A DNA stretch of 58,048 nt from Chloroflexota bacterium (lineage in GTDB: Bacteria > Chloroflexota > UBA6077 > CF-72): positions 1 through 58,048 of the forward strand of contig JAFAOS010000054.1 of the NCBI GenBank assembly GCA_019247515.1, given 5' to 3'. The notes under the pieces were generated by a model. It did not search any database and was not told the origin of the DNA. It saw nothing but the letters and a program-made list of their open reading frames with translations. This document shows positions 8,178 through 16,501 of the stretch, in pieces (the stretch's first letter is position 1; every line of letters starts with the position of its first letter). The translations under genes and the position numbers were made by a program.

Positions 8178-9116
8178 TCAGCTCCATTCGTGTTGGCCGA
8201 GTCGCGGAGCCTGTTGCCATACCAATCGGAATACGGCGGACACGCCAAGCTCGGTGTACGGCAAACCACGTTCGGCGCAGAACGGACGCACCAGCGCCCG
8301 GGCGGCGGCGAAGTGGTTCCGCGGCATCATGGGGAACAGGTGGTGCTCGATCTGGTAATTGAGACCTCCGAAAAAGAAGTTACACAGCGGGCTGGGTACC
8401 ACGTTGCGCGAGCTCAGCACCTGTTGCTCGAGGAAGGTCAGGCTGGTGTTCGAGCGCCACATGGGCATGCCAATGTGGTTGGGGGCGACCACCAGGGCCA
8501 GGTACATGCCGGCCAGCGCCTGGGCGGCGAAGACGGTGATGAGCCAGCTCCAGCCATGCACGACGGCGGGCAGCAGCCACGCGGTCGTCCCGATTCCGAG
8601 CAGGAGAAGCTCCGCGCGGCGCTGAGGTCCGCGCGGGTGGCGGAGAACGAAGCGCCAACCTTCGATGCGGAACGTGAAAGCCAGCAGCGGCAGAAAGGCG
8701 GGGCCGTAGTCCCATTGCACGTCGGGGTCGCGGGCCACGTCGTTTGGACGCGCATGGTGCCGCGTATGTCGGTCGTTCCAGTACCAGAAGCTGATCCCGA
8801 GGACCAGACTCCAACACAGCCGGCCCAGATGCGCGTTGGCGCGCCGGCTGGTGAAAACGGCCAGGTGCCCAGCGTCATGGCCGACCAGCGCGACCTGGAC
8901 GCTACCCAGCGCGATCAGCGCCGCGGCGAGCGGCAACCCGACCGAGAACCGCGACAGCGCCAACGCCACCCCCAGGATCAGCACCAGGAACGACACACCA
9001 CCCCGCCAGGCGTAATACCTGGGCGCTCGCTGGAGCAGTCCAGCCTCGACGACACGCGCGCGGAGCGCGGCATAGGGCGCCGAGGCCGTGGTGGGACTAC
9101 CCGAAGCGATTGCCAT
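8178..9116 (-). CDS. Membrane fatty-acid desaturase, front-end type
   Basis: A 312-residue integral membrane di-iron desaturase. The three histidine boxes are HDAGH (80-84), HTRHH (117-121) and QIEHH (255-259). Gln in place of the first His of the third box is the hallmark of front-end (delta-5/delta-6) and some sphingolipid desaturases. No cytochrome b5 domain is fused, as is normal for bacterial members. Hydrophobic segments near 40-75, 100-115, 170-215 give the expected topology. It introduces a cis double bond into an acyl chain of a membrane lipid. It is upstream of the lipid kinase and divergent from the di-iron gene at 9189, with a 72-base shared promoter region. Confidence 0.92.
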   Translation of the reverse strand: MAIASGSPTTASAPYAALRARVVEAGLLQRAPRYYAWRGGVSFLVLILGVALALSRFSVGLPLAAALIALGSVQVALVGHDAGHLAVFTSRRANAHLGRLCWSLVLGISFWYWNDRHTRHHARPNDVARDPDVQWDYGPAFLPLLAFTFRIEGWRFVLRHPRGPQRRAELLLLGIGTTAWLLPAVVHGWSWLITVFAAQALAGMYLALVVAPNHIGMPMWRSNTSLTFLEQQVLSSRNVVPSPLCNFFFGGLNYQIEHHLFPMMPRNHFAAARALVRPFCAERGLPYTELGVSAVFRLVWQQAPRLGQHEWS

Positions 9117-9188
9117 ACGTAACGTGCGGGTGACCAGCGTAGCGAGCGCGGATGCGCCACTCAAGATCGAACGGGTTAGGATGTTTGG

Positions 9189-10112
9189 GTGGTCGCCGCG
9201 GGGATTACTCGGATCTTTCCGGACCTCACCGATGACCTGCTGCTGAATCTGTTTCACCAGGGCGCCCAGGTGCAGTGGACGTCGCGCAGTCTCGATTGGA
9301 ACACGCCCTTCCAGCTCTCTGATCGACAGCGCCTGGCGCTCGCGCGGCTGCTCACTCCGGTGTACTTCGGCGAGCAGTCGGCGATGGCCGGCGCGAGCTC
9401 GATGCTGCCGAGTGTGATGGCGGCGGGCGAGACGACAGCCCAGTTGTATCTGGCCAGCTTCATCATGGACGAGGCGCGGCACTTTGAAGCGCTGACTCGC
9501 CTGTACCGCAGCCTTGGACACGACCCGCTGCGCATTCGCGACATGCCGGAGCTGTTGCGTTACTACCACCGGCTGCGAGAAGGCGACCGTATTGACTGGG
9601 TGTGGGGGATTCTGATCAGCGACATCATCGGCAAGCACTTCTATCGCGCGCTTGGGCCTAAGCAGGCGGCGCCGGATCCCTTCTTCGGCCCGCTGACGGT
9701 GCGGATTCTTCGCGACGAGTCGCGCCACCTGGCATTTGCCGAGCACTACTTGAAGCGGAATGTGCCGGGGCTGACGCCGGAGCGTCGGCGAGTAATGGTC
9801 GACATGCGCGACGAGCTGATGCGGCTGTTGGAGTCGATGACACGCCGCGTACGCGACGACGCGCTGGCCTTTCACGTGGAGATCGACGATTTCCTGGGGG
9901 AAGTCGGCGGCGAGATCGACGGGGTCGCCCACAGGGTAGGGCTTCTGGAGCGGAGGCAGGGTCCGCCGAAGACCGGATCCGGGCCGATCGTATCCGACCG
10001 CAGCGGTCCGCCGCCGCCTCAGACGCCCGCCACCGACGAGGGAGCCGTCATGGCACGCTGTTTCGGATGTCTGCTGAGTCTGATCTGCAGCCGGCGGCTG
10101 GCGAGGGCCTGA
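9189..10112 (+). CDS. Ferritin-like di-iron carboxylate protein (R2-like/AurF-like)
   Basis: A 307-residue helical protein with the paired carboxylate-histidine signature of a di-iron four-helix bundle: Glu62, then D-E-A-R-H (Glu95, His98), and D-E-S-R-H (Glu177, His180). This places it in the ferritin-like superfamily with ribonucleotide-reductase R2-like oxidases and N-oxygenases; the exact branch is uncertain. It would activate O2 to oxidise an organic substrate. The last 60 residues are low-complexity and probably unstructured. The GTG start is the first in frame after the divergent promoter region and has no convincing ribosome site. Its end overlaps the HMG-CoA reductase start by 46 bases, so the two are probably cotranscribed. 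Confidence 0.75.
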   Translation: MVAAGITRIFPDLTDDLLLNLFHQGAQVQWTSRSLDWNTPFQLSDRQRLALARLLTPVYFGEQSAMAGASSMLPSVMAAGETTAQLYLASFIMDEARHFEALTRLYRSLGHDPLRIRDMPELLRYYHRLREGDRIDWVWGILISDIIGKHFYRALGPKQAAPDPFFGPLTVRILRDESRHLAFAEHYLKRNVPGLTPERRRVMVDMRDELMRLLESMTRRVRDDALAFHVEIDDFLGEVGGEIDGVAHRVGLLERRQGPPKTGSGPIVSDRSGPPPPQTPATDEGAVMARCFGCLLSLICSRRLARA

Positions 10113-11410
10113 ACCGGCGCCGGCTCGCGAGCTGGCCGCGCAAGAACACCCCCGAGCACGTGCAGGCGCGGCAAACCCGGCTGCGCGAGCTCGCCCACTG
10201 GAACGCCGCGCACGACTTCGTCTTCGAGTGGCCGACACCGCCGGCCGCGTTTGCCAGCATGTTGGAGGCGCTCACGGCGCACCTCGTGCTCCCCGTCTCG
10301 GTGGTTGGGCCGCTGCGGCTGACGCTGGGCAACTATCACATCGACGACCGCAACGGGCAGCTGGTCGAGGACGAGCGCCACACAACTGAGGTGTATGTGC
10401 CACTGGCTCACTCCGAGGGCGGCCTGTCGGCGTCGCTGCAGCGCGGGATCGCGGCGATACTGGACGGTGGGAGCCTGGAAACCTTCGTTCTACGCGATCG
10501 TATCACGCGCAACTCGTGCTTCCTGTTCGAGACCACCGCCGACGCGGTGCGCTGCGCGGCCTGGTTCGGCGACCACGCGCTCGAGCTGCGTGAGTGGCTG
10601 CACGATCCCGCCAATCCACAGTACGCCGAGCGTCTCGCCGGGGTCGCGCGGCTCAGCCGCCACGCGCGACTGTGGGAGGTCGATACGCACGTGCTCGGGT
10701 CGGCGTGTCACGTGCTGTACCGGTACACGACGGGCGAGGCGTGCGGGCCCAACATGATCACGCGCAACTCGTTTGCCCTCAACGGGTTCGTGGTGCGGCG
10801 ACTCAGAGAAGACCTGGGGTTGGAGCCGCCGCGGGTGCTCGTCGAAGCCAACATGGGCGGCGATAAGAAGCCGAGCTGGCAATACTTCATCGAAGGCGGC
10901 CATGGCAAGACCGTCATGGCCAGCATTCGGGTGCGCGAGGAGACGCTGCGACGCGTGCTGCGGACGACGACAGCGGACCTGCTTGTCCTGCAGCACCTGG
11001 CCTCGCAGGCGGGCCATGCGAGCGGGATGCAGTCAGTGGCGTTCACGCCGGCGTCGGCGCTCGCCGCGCTGTTCGCGACCACCGGGCAGGACCTGGGCAT
11101 GGTCGGCACCTCGAGCATGGCGCAGGATGTGCTGGATGCCACGCCGGACGGCGTACACGTGGGCATGCGGTTTGCGAGTCTCGAGGTTGGGACCGTCGGC
11201 GGCGGGACGGGGCTGCCGCACGCGCAGGCATACCTGTCGCTGCTGGGATGTCATGGCCCGGGCAGCGCCTATCGGCTGGCGCAGATCATGGCCGCCACGG
11301 CACTATGCCTGGAGCTGTCAGCCGCCGCGGCCGCGGCGTCGCCAGGCAGCGAGGACTTCGCGCTGGCGCACCTCCAGCAGTCAGGCCGGGGCTTCGCGGG
11401 GATGCCCTGA
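10067..11410 (+). CDS. HMG-CoA reductase family protein, divergent active-site loop
   Basis: A 447-residue protein aligning along its length with class-I-like 3-hydroxy-3-methylglutaryl-CoA reductases, which make mevalonate using NAD(P)H. The catalytic residues are present: Glu117 (HSEGGLSAS), Lys267/268 (GGDKKPSW), Asp342 (TGQDLGM) and a C-terminal His435. The glycine motif TVGGGTGLPHAQAYLSLLG is at 376-394. The normally invariant dinucleotide-binding motif D-A-M-G-M-N is replaced by E-A-C-G-P-N (224-229), and a short insertion precedes the catalytic His. No other mevalonate-pathway gene is in the window. It overlaps the di-iron gene by 46 bases and precedes a tautomerase. It may be a true reductase with changed cofactor use or a relative acting on another acyl-CoA. 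Confidence 0.85.
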   Translation: MSAESDLQPAAGEGLNRRRLASWPRKNTPEHVQARQTRLRELAHWNAAHDFVFEWPTPPAAFASMLEALTAHLVLPVSVVGPLRLTLGNYHIDDRNGQLVEDERHTTEVYVPLAHSEGGLSASLQRGIAAILDGGSLETFVLRDRITRNSCFLFETTADAVRCAAWFGDHALELREWLHDPANPQYAERLAGVARLSRHARLWEVDTHVLGSACHVLYRYTTGEACGPNMITRNSFALNGFVVRRLREDLGLEPPRVLVEANMGGDKKPSWQYFIEGGHGKTVMASIRVREETLRRVLRTTTADLLVLQHLASQAGHASGMQSVAFTPASALAALFATTGQDLGMVGTSSMAQDVLDATPDGVHVGMRFASLEVGTVGGGTGLPHAQAYLSLLGCHGPGSAYRLAQIMAATALCLELSAAAAAASPGSEDFALAHLQQSGRGFAGMP

Positions 11411-11500
11411 CCCTCGCGCCGAGCGATTGGCGCGCCGCCCGGCAGCAGGCGGTGGCGAACTCGAGTGCTGGCCGGCGTCGGATCCGATACGCTGGCGCAC

Positions 11501-11686
11501 ATGCCGGAAGTCATCATTGAGATCGCCCAGGGCCGGACACAAGATCAGAAGCGGGCGCTGATCAAAGAGATCACCGAGGCCGTGGTCCGCACCTGCTCGG
11601 TGCCTGCCGACGCAGTGACGGTGATCATTCATGAAAACCCGCTCACCGACAAAGGCAAGGGCGGAGTCCTGTTCAGCGAGCGCTAA
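11501..11686 (+). CDS. 4-oxalocrotonate tautomerase family protein
   Basis: A 61-residue protein of the 4-OT family. After removal of Met the catalytic Pro1 is exposed (MPEVIIEI), and the family pattern Q-D-Q-K-R-A-L-I-K-E-I-T and the C-terminal E-N-P-L-T-D-K-G-K-G-G-V-L follow. These enzymes isomerise 2-hydroxymuconate-type dienols in ring-cleavage pathways, as hexamers of small subunits. An upstream in-frame start would displace Pro1, so this ATG is chosen. The stop is one base from the cupin GTG, so the pair is an operon. Confidence 0.92.
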   Translation: MPEVIIEIAQGRTQDQKRALIKEITEAVVRTCSVPADAVTVIIHENPLTDKGKGGVLFSER

Positions 11687-11687
11687 G

Positions 11688-12074
11688 GTGCAAGCCTTCA
11701 GCTTGCACGGCGAGCAGGAGTTCAACTCGCGGCGGCATGTCGAAAAGATTCTTGGCCGGGTGGCTGACGGCGACGTGACCGTCGCCTGCTGGGAACCCGG
11801 CCAGATCAGCCCGTATCACAGCCACCCCGAAGCAAGCGAGATCTACTTTTGCTTCGAAGGCGGTGGGGTAATGCGGACGCCCGAGGCGAGCGTGCCGGTG
11901 ACGCCGGGCTCGTTCGTGGTCCACCCGCCCGGCGAGTTTCACGAGTACGAGAACGGCCCGCAACGCACGCTCCTCTTCCGGGTCCGCTACGGGCCGGATA
12001 TGCGGTCGGAGTCACGCGGCTGGCGTCAGTCGGGCGAAATGGACTCGGATGGAACGTTTGTAGCTTTGCGATAG
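11688..12074 (+). CDS. Single-domain cupin protein
   Basis: A 128-residue cupin_2 protein. Motif 1 is H-S-H-P-E-A-S-E-I-Y near residues 44-53, giving His and Glu metal ligands, and motif 2 is P-P-G-E-F-H-E-Y near 86-93. It starts with GTG one base after the tautomerase stop. Such small cupins act as metal-dependent dioxygenases, isomerases or sugar/acid binders; which one cannot be said. Its 3' end overlaps the 3' end of the convergent AraC gene by 49 bases. Confidence 0.85.
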   Translation: MQAFSLHGEQEFNSRRHVEKILGRVADGDVTVACWEPGQISPYHSHPEASEIYFCFEGGGVMRTPEASVPVTPGSFVVHPPGEFHEYENGPQRTLLFRVRYGPDMRSESRGWRQSGEMDSDGTFVALR

Positions 12075-12871
12075 GCGCTGCGATAGCGCGTCAGGTGCTG
12101 CATCGGAGTCTCACCAGTAGCAGCGCGGAATCGATCTGCAAAGGTCGAACGGGACACAGAGACTGCCGCCGCCAGTCGCGGTACCGTCCACGGGCGCTCG
12201 GGCTGCTCGCGGATCAGTCGTAGCGCCCTGCCGATGAGCGGGTCACTGACAGCCGTCGCGCCGCTGCTGGCCCTGTCGGCTTCGATGATGCACTGCCGCA
12301 GGGCGTGAGCCAGGAGGGCATCGGTCAGTCGGGTCACGATCGCCTCCGACCCAGGGCCGCTAGACGCCATCTCCACCGAGATCATTCGAACCAAACTGGA
12401 CAGCCACTCCGGGGCGTGGCCGCCGCTCCCGCGCAAGTGCACCACGCTGGGCAGCGCTTCCAGTAGCGGTTGAGCGGTCAACTGCTCAACGACGAAGCCG
12501 CCGCAGAGTAGCTCGCTGCGTTCTCCGTCCCCGCCATGACTGAGCCGCCCGTTGACCGAAGGCGTCTCGGCCAAGATCTGGTCCAACCAGAGCACCGCGC
12601 TGTGCCTCGAATCCCTCATCACGTGTGCTTCGCCGCGAGGCAGGATGACGAGGTCGCCCGCGGCCACTCGAACTGGCTGCGGCCACTCCTCACCTTCGAG
12701 CCACGCGGAGCCCGAGGTCAGGAGGTGGAATGCCGGCCCGGATGGGCGGCGACCTTGAAGCCCCAGGGCGCCGTCATCGCCGACAAGGCAGTACAGGGTG
12801 CTGTTGACGGTCAGCCGCAGAAGCAGCTGGCTGAGGCCGTCGGAGTCAGCAAACGTACCCAACCGCTCCAT
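12026..12871 (-). CDS. AraC-family regulator with cupin sensor, shortened C-terminus
   Basis: A 281-residue protein with an N-terminal cupin_6-type ligand-sensing domain (about residues 10-190) and the first helix-turn-helix of an AraC domain (residues about 210-262: LAAAVSVSRSTFADRF is clear). A normal AraC DNA-binding domain has about 100 residues with two helix-turn-helix units; here the reading frame leaves the family pattern after MQHLTRYR and stops 14 residues later. The second unit is missing and no other frame supplies it. The stop lies inside the convergent cupin gene. The protein may bind DNA weakly or be a decaying gene. It could have regulated the tautomerase-cupin genes. Confidence 0.78.
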   Translation of the reverse strand: MERLGTFADSDGLSQLLLRLTVNSTLYCLVGDDGALGLQGRRPSGPAFHLLTSGSAWLEGEEWPQPVRVAAGDLVILPRGEAHVMRDSRHSAVLWLDQILAETPSVNGRLSHGGDGERSELLCGGFVVEQLTAQPLLEALPSVVHLRGSGGHAPEWLSSLVRMISVEMASSGPGSEAIVTRLTDALLAHALRQCIIEADRASSGATAVSDPLIGRALRLIREQPERPWTVPRLAAAVSVSRSTFADRFRAATGETPMQHLTRYRSAYRKATNVPSESISPD

Positions 12872-12890
12872 CAGGATCAGCTCGAATAGT

Positions 12891-12909
12891 AAACGGATCT
12901 GGCCCGTTT
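12891..12909. promoter_or_regulatory. Operator-like inverted repeat upstream of the AraC gene
   Basis: AAACGG and CCGTTT form a perfect 6-base inverted repeat with a 7-base spacer. It lies 20 bases ahead of the AraC-family start codon, a suitable place for autoregulation. No second copy was found nearby. Confidence 0.3.
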
Positions 12910-12948
12910 GCCATTCGCCAATCCACCTGAAGGGTTCACCCGGACACC

Positions 12949-13071
12949 GTGGCCGCGTCGCGGATAAATCGTTCGGCGTGCTGGCTCTGTGCGGAGTGGC
13001 ACACGGTTCGCGATGGCAAGATCGTCCAGATCAAGGCGTACTTTGACGCTCGGCCGTTCGCCCACACCTGA
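12949..13071 (+). pseudogene. Remnant of an NTF2-like/SnoaL protein
   Basis: The last 30 or so codons read like the C-terminus of a SnoaL/NTF2-fold protein: W-H-T-V-R-D-G-K-I-V-Q-I-K-A-Y-F-D followed by a short tail and TGA. A stop codon lies in frame at 12928 and the rest of the roughly 120-residue fold is missing. No ribosome site is visible. It fills most of the gap between the AraC gene and the monooxygenase gene. Confidence 0.5.
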
Positions 13072-13103
13072 TCGTTGGTTGGGTGGTCGCGAATAGCCAC
13101 CTC

Positions 13104-14261
13104 TCAGACGCGCGCTCGTGGGTCCAGTTCCTCGCCCGCGAGCAGCGCTCCCACATACTCGAATGCCTCCCCACTCACGCCAATATGCTGCGTGAGCGCG
13201 TGGATATCGCGCAGCCGCCGCTGCAAGGGCGACGCTTCATAGATCGCGGACCCACCGCCAGCTGTATACGAGACGTCCACCACCCGCGTCATCAGGCGCA
13301 CCACGTACGCGGCAGTCGCCCGGATACGGAGTCGCTCCAGTGGGGAAAATTCCTCCCCGCGGCCGGCCTTCGCCCAGGCCGCTTCAGCGTCAGCGTGCAG
13401 GAGGGCGTGCGCCCCACGCAGCGTGACGTCTGCTTCCCCGAGCTTGTCCTGGAACACGGCCGACTCCGCCAACCGATGCGATGCGAACACGCGCCGTTTG
13501 CCACCACCAGCGAGTTGGGCAATGTCGTCGAGCGCACCACGGCCAATACCGAGCGCCACCGCTGCCAAATTCAAGGAGAGCTGTCCAAGGAGCGGGATGC
13601 CGAACCCAGTGTTCGCCACCGACGGCGGGCCCATCAAACTGAACGTCCGTTCCTCGGGGCAGAAGGCCTCTCGCAAGCTAAAGTCATGGCTGCCGGTACC
13701 GTTTAGCCCCACAACATGCCACGTGTCCACGATCTCGACCTGGTTCGTGGGAAACACCGCTACTCGCATATCGGGTACGCCGCTGGAAAGCAGTTGCGGT
13801 TGGCCCTGATCGACGACGACCGCGTGCGCTAGCAGCCAGTCAGCATGCTGACAGCCGCTCGCGAACGACCACTGGCCCGAGACGCAGTAGCCACCGTCGA
13901 CGCGCATAGCCCGCCCCTTGGGAGCCAGGGCGCCCGCACCGATGACATCCGGACCATCCGCGTAGATTGTGTCGAACGTTGTCTTGGGCAGCCGCGAAAA
14001 CAGGGTCGGACCGTCGCTGCCGATCATCGTCGTCCAGCCCGTGGAACCGTCCGCTCGAGCCAGCTCTTCGATCACGTCGAGCGCCTGACTGAGGGTCAGG
14101 TCATCGCCGCCGTACTCCGCGGGGACATGCATTCGAAAGCAGCCGGCTGCCTTCAGTTCCGCGATCAGGTCCAACGGTACGTGCCGGCCCTGCTCGATTT
14201 CCGTACTGCGTTGGCGGATCATGGGCGTCAGCTCGCGCACCCGCTCCAGTGTTGTGGTCAT
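13104..14261 (-). CDS. Acyl-CoA-dehydrogenase-fold flavin monooxygenase
   Basis: A 385-residue protein of the flavin-dependent monooxygenase group built on the acyl-CoA dehydrogenase fold (relatives: HpaB-independent HsaA, DszC). Recognisable are the N-terminal helical region, R-M-H-V-P-A-E-Y-G-G near residue 43, the G-S-T-G-W sequence near 72, the beta-domain S-G-Q-W-S-F-A-S-G and the C-terminal four-helix domain ending in R-D-I-H-A-L-T-Q-H. The acyl-CoA dehydrogenase catalytic Glu is not evident. A partner flavin reductase would be needed and is not adjacent. GGAGAA sits just ahead of the ATG. Substrate probably an aromatic, steroid or sulfur compound, not determinable here. Confidence 0.88.
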   Translation of the reverse strand: MTTTLERVRELTPMIRQRSTEIEQGRHVPLDLIAELKAAGCFRMHVPAEYGGDDLTLSQALDVIEELARADGSTGWTTMIGSDGPTLFSRLPKTTFDTIYADGPDVIGAGALAPKGRAMRVDGGYCVSGQWSFASGCQHADWLLAHAVVVDQGQPQLLSSGVPDMRVAVFPTNQVEIVDTWHVVGLNGTGSHDFSLREAFCPEERTFSLMGPPSVANTGFGIPLLGQLSLNLAAVALGIGRGALDDIAQLAGGGKRRVFASHRLAESAVFQDKLGEADVTLRGAHALLHADAEAAWAKAGRGEEFSPLERLRIRATAAYVVRLMTRVVDVSYTAGGGSAIYEASPLQRRLRDIHALTQHIGVSGEAFEYVGALLAGEELDPRARV

Positions 14262-14408
14262 CGTGTTCTCCTTCGTATGAGGTAGGTAGGTGGTGAGCTC
14301 ACATGCCTCGCGTACGCTGCCCCTGTCGGCGAGCGTGCTTCGCGTTTGATTCACGGCCTGTCGAGGCGAGGTAGCCGTCGGCCGGTCCCGCGAGCCGCAC
14401 GCGGGCCA

Positions 14409-15164
14409 TCACACTGGTCCTCCGTCCTCTGTCAAATCGACTGGCTGCCGACTCCGCCGCGGCGGCGCGCCGAGCGTGGCCAGGCCGATGGTCAGGGCCA
14501 TTACGACGATTGGGAAACTGTAGAGCTTGACCGAGGTCGAGGCGGACGCCCAGTCGCCCGGCCCCCGCGCCAGCAGTACCGCGACGGTGCATGCTCCGCC
14601 CGCGAGCGCCGCGGCCACCGGCCGCATGACTGCTGCGCTCCGGCGCCGGGCGAGGACCACCGCCGCCACCGCCATCGCCGCGACCACCAGCAGCGGGACT
14701 TGAAGCCGGGGTAGTGGTGCGACTATCCCGCCGACCGTGACCAGCAGGAAGGCTAGCAGCCCGCCCGCAACGCCCACGAGGCCCCTCCTGAAAGCGGGCC
14801 ACCCGGCCAGCACGGCGGCGCCGGCGAGGGCCAGTCTGGCGCCGACGCCCGCTAGCACGCCCGCCAGGAGTGCCGAACCGAGAATGGTGTCGTCGCTGGG
14901 CAGCCATACTGGATAGGCCGTGCTGACGGCCGCAGCCACAATCAGCACGTACAGGCCGAGCCCGACTACTCCGGGCGCCAGGTCGGGCCGTGCCCGCAGC
15001 CTGCGGGAGGCTACGACCGCGCCGACGGGGAGCGCCAGCAACTCAACTGGATAGAGGAATATGAATTCGTTGCTGTGCCCGAGGCCGCGCTGTACCGAGC
15101 CACTGATGGCCGAGACCATCACTGCAACGAGAACGACGAGTCCCGACAGAGCCCAGCGTCGCAT
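14409..15164 (-). CDS. Eight-helix membrane protein, function unknown
   Basis: A 251-residue protein with eight predicted membrane segments (near residues 1-22, 32-52, 66-86, 96-122, 128-149, 155-173, 180-200 and 214-233), Ala/Val/Leu-rich, with a short charged C-terminus. No family motif recognised. It starts 30 bases behind the stop of the exported protein upstream on the same strand, so the two probably form a two-gene operon. Confidence 0.7.
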   Translation of the reverse strand: MRRWALSGLVVLVAVMVSAISGSVQRGLGHSNEFIFLYPVELLALPVGAVVASRRLRARPDLAPGVVGLGLYVLIVAAAVSTAYPVWLPSDDTILGSALLAGVLAGVGARLALAGAAVLAGWPAFRRGLVGVAGGLLAFLLVTVGGIVAPLPRLQVPLLVVAAMAVAAVVLARRRSAAVMRPVAAALAGGACTVAVLLARGPGDWASASTSVKLYSFPIVVMALTIGLATLGAPPRRSRQPVDLTEDGGPV

Positions 15165-15194
15165 GACGGGATGCGCTCCGTGGTGAGCGTGCCG

Positions 15195-15854
15195 TCAGCC
15201 AAGCGTGGTGAACGCGCCACTGGCGTCCACCACACCCAACTTCCCGCCCACGTTGCACAGCGTCAGCCCCTCCCGCGTGCCGGCCGGTGGCGCCGCCAGC
15301 GGGCGCAGCAACAGCGAGCCATCCGGCAGCAAGGCAAAGACGGTTTCGCCGGTGGAAGCCTGGTAATGGATAATCTTGCCGGTGGTGCCGCCGGTCGTCG
15401 ACTTGAGGAAGATGCCCTGAGCGGCGGTGCCCCGCACGGTGCCTGGCTCGGGGTTGGGGTTGGCCCGCAGGTCGATGCTGAGCGCCGCCGCGTCGGCGTC
15501 CGACTGTGCGTCGCTGACACTCGGATTGATGTGTCCGATCTTGAGCGTGCCGTGGGCGGTCTCCTGGCCGCCGATCTCTGCGGCGCTGAAGGCGGTATTT
15601 TCCGAAATGACATTCAAGGCGGCGTTGTTGGAGCCGCCATCGCTGGCCAGGTGCAGCACGGCGACGTGGTCGCCGGGGGTGGTGGACGTGGATCTGGCGC
15701 TGACCGCGACACCGGAGGTGACGCTCACCGAGATCGGTGCGCTAGCGGCGGCAGCAGCAATCGCCGGGCGCGCGGCGCCGATGGGCGCTAGCAGCCCTAA
15801 GGACAGGCCGCTCGTCAGGCCCAGCAGGCGCCGTCTAGAAAGGAAGGTATGCAT
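15195..15854 (-). CDS. Exported protein with twin-arginine signal, function unknown
   Basis: A 219-residue protein whose N-terminus has a Tat-type signal (S-R-R-R-L-L-G followed by a hydrophobic stretch and an A-I-A-A cleavage region near residue 33). The mature part is rich in Gly, Ser, Thr and Ala, with repeated beta-strand-like segments (V-A-V-L-H-L-A-S-D-G-G-S-N-N, G-T-L-K-I-G-H-I, G-I-F-L-K-S-T-T-G-G), suggesting an extended beta fold. No catalytic motif is visible. It is probably secreted folded. Operon partner: the eight-helix protein downstream. Confidence 0.72.
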   Translation of the reverse strand: MHTFLSRRRLLGLTSGLSLGLLAPIGAARPAIAAAAASAPISVSVTSGVAVSARSTSTTPGDHVAVLHLASDGGSNNAALNVISENTAFSAAEIGGQETAHGTLKIGHINPSVSDAQSDADAAALSIDLRANPNPEPGTVRGTAAQGIFLKSTTGGTTGKIIHYQASTGETVFALLPDGSLLLRPLAAPPAGTREGLTLCNVGGKLGVVDASGAFTTLG

Positions 15855-16027
15855 CGCGAGGTCTCCTGTTTCAACGAGCGGGACATTACATGGCGCGACC
15901 TGTCAATCCCCTGCCGGTTGCAATGAGACTCCCGAAAATCTGCTGAAAATGGACGCTATAACCCCATTCTGGCGTGACGCCGTCACACTGCGGCGACTGT
16001 GATGAAATTCGCGCGCGGCTGATTGAT

Positions 16028-16471
16028 TCACCAGCCTGGTATTCCAGCCATGTCTCCCTGCCGGCCGAAGGGTGGTGACGTGAAGCATCGCCCCCACGGT
16101 TGCGACTGCGCGGGAGCGAGCGCGGTTGTTTCCAGTTGCTCGTAAAGGTCACCGCGTCGATTGCCATCCTGAATCAGCCGAATGCACGCGACGGCAGCCT
16201 GGCTCTGGCCCCACAAACCGATCCGCTCCGATGCGAGTTCGGGGTGGGCTTTCAAGACGCCGATCGCAGCGAGAGCCTCGTCGGCGCGATCCACCAACGT
16301 CTGGCGCCGCCAATCACCCGTGGACGGGCCGCACCCCGGTTGATCCCATACCAGTACCGCCAGGCCGCCACCGGAGAAAGCCCCGCGGACAGGAACGACG
16401 TAATCGGTGTGCACGCCAGGTCCTGCCTCAATTCGAATCTTGCTCACGGGAGTCGGTTGGAGATTTAGCAC
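16028..16471 (-). pseudogene. Alpha/beta hydrolase fragment
   Basis: The open frame reads like the middle of an alpha/beta hydrolase: L-A-V-L-V-W-D-Q-P-G-C-G-P-S-T-G-D-W, then an A-D-E-A-L-A-A-I helix and the nucleophile elbow G-L-W-G-Q-S-Q-A near residue 88. Everything before the first core strands and everything after the nucleophile (Asp and His of the triad) is missing, and the sequence leaves the family pattern right after S-Q-A. A functional enzyme is therefore unlikely. GTG at residue 10 is the alternative start. Confidence 0.6.
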
Positions 16472-16501
16472 GCGGCCGTCGTCAACTCGTCATTCGCCTC
16501 C

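Noticed and set aside
9117..10238. Upstream extension of the desaturase frame to 686 residues
   Set aside because: The extension is antisense to the di-iron gene, and the desaturase fold begins at the ATG at 9116.
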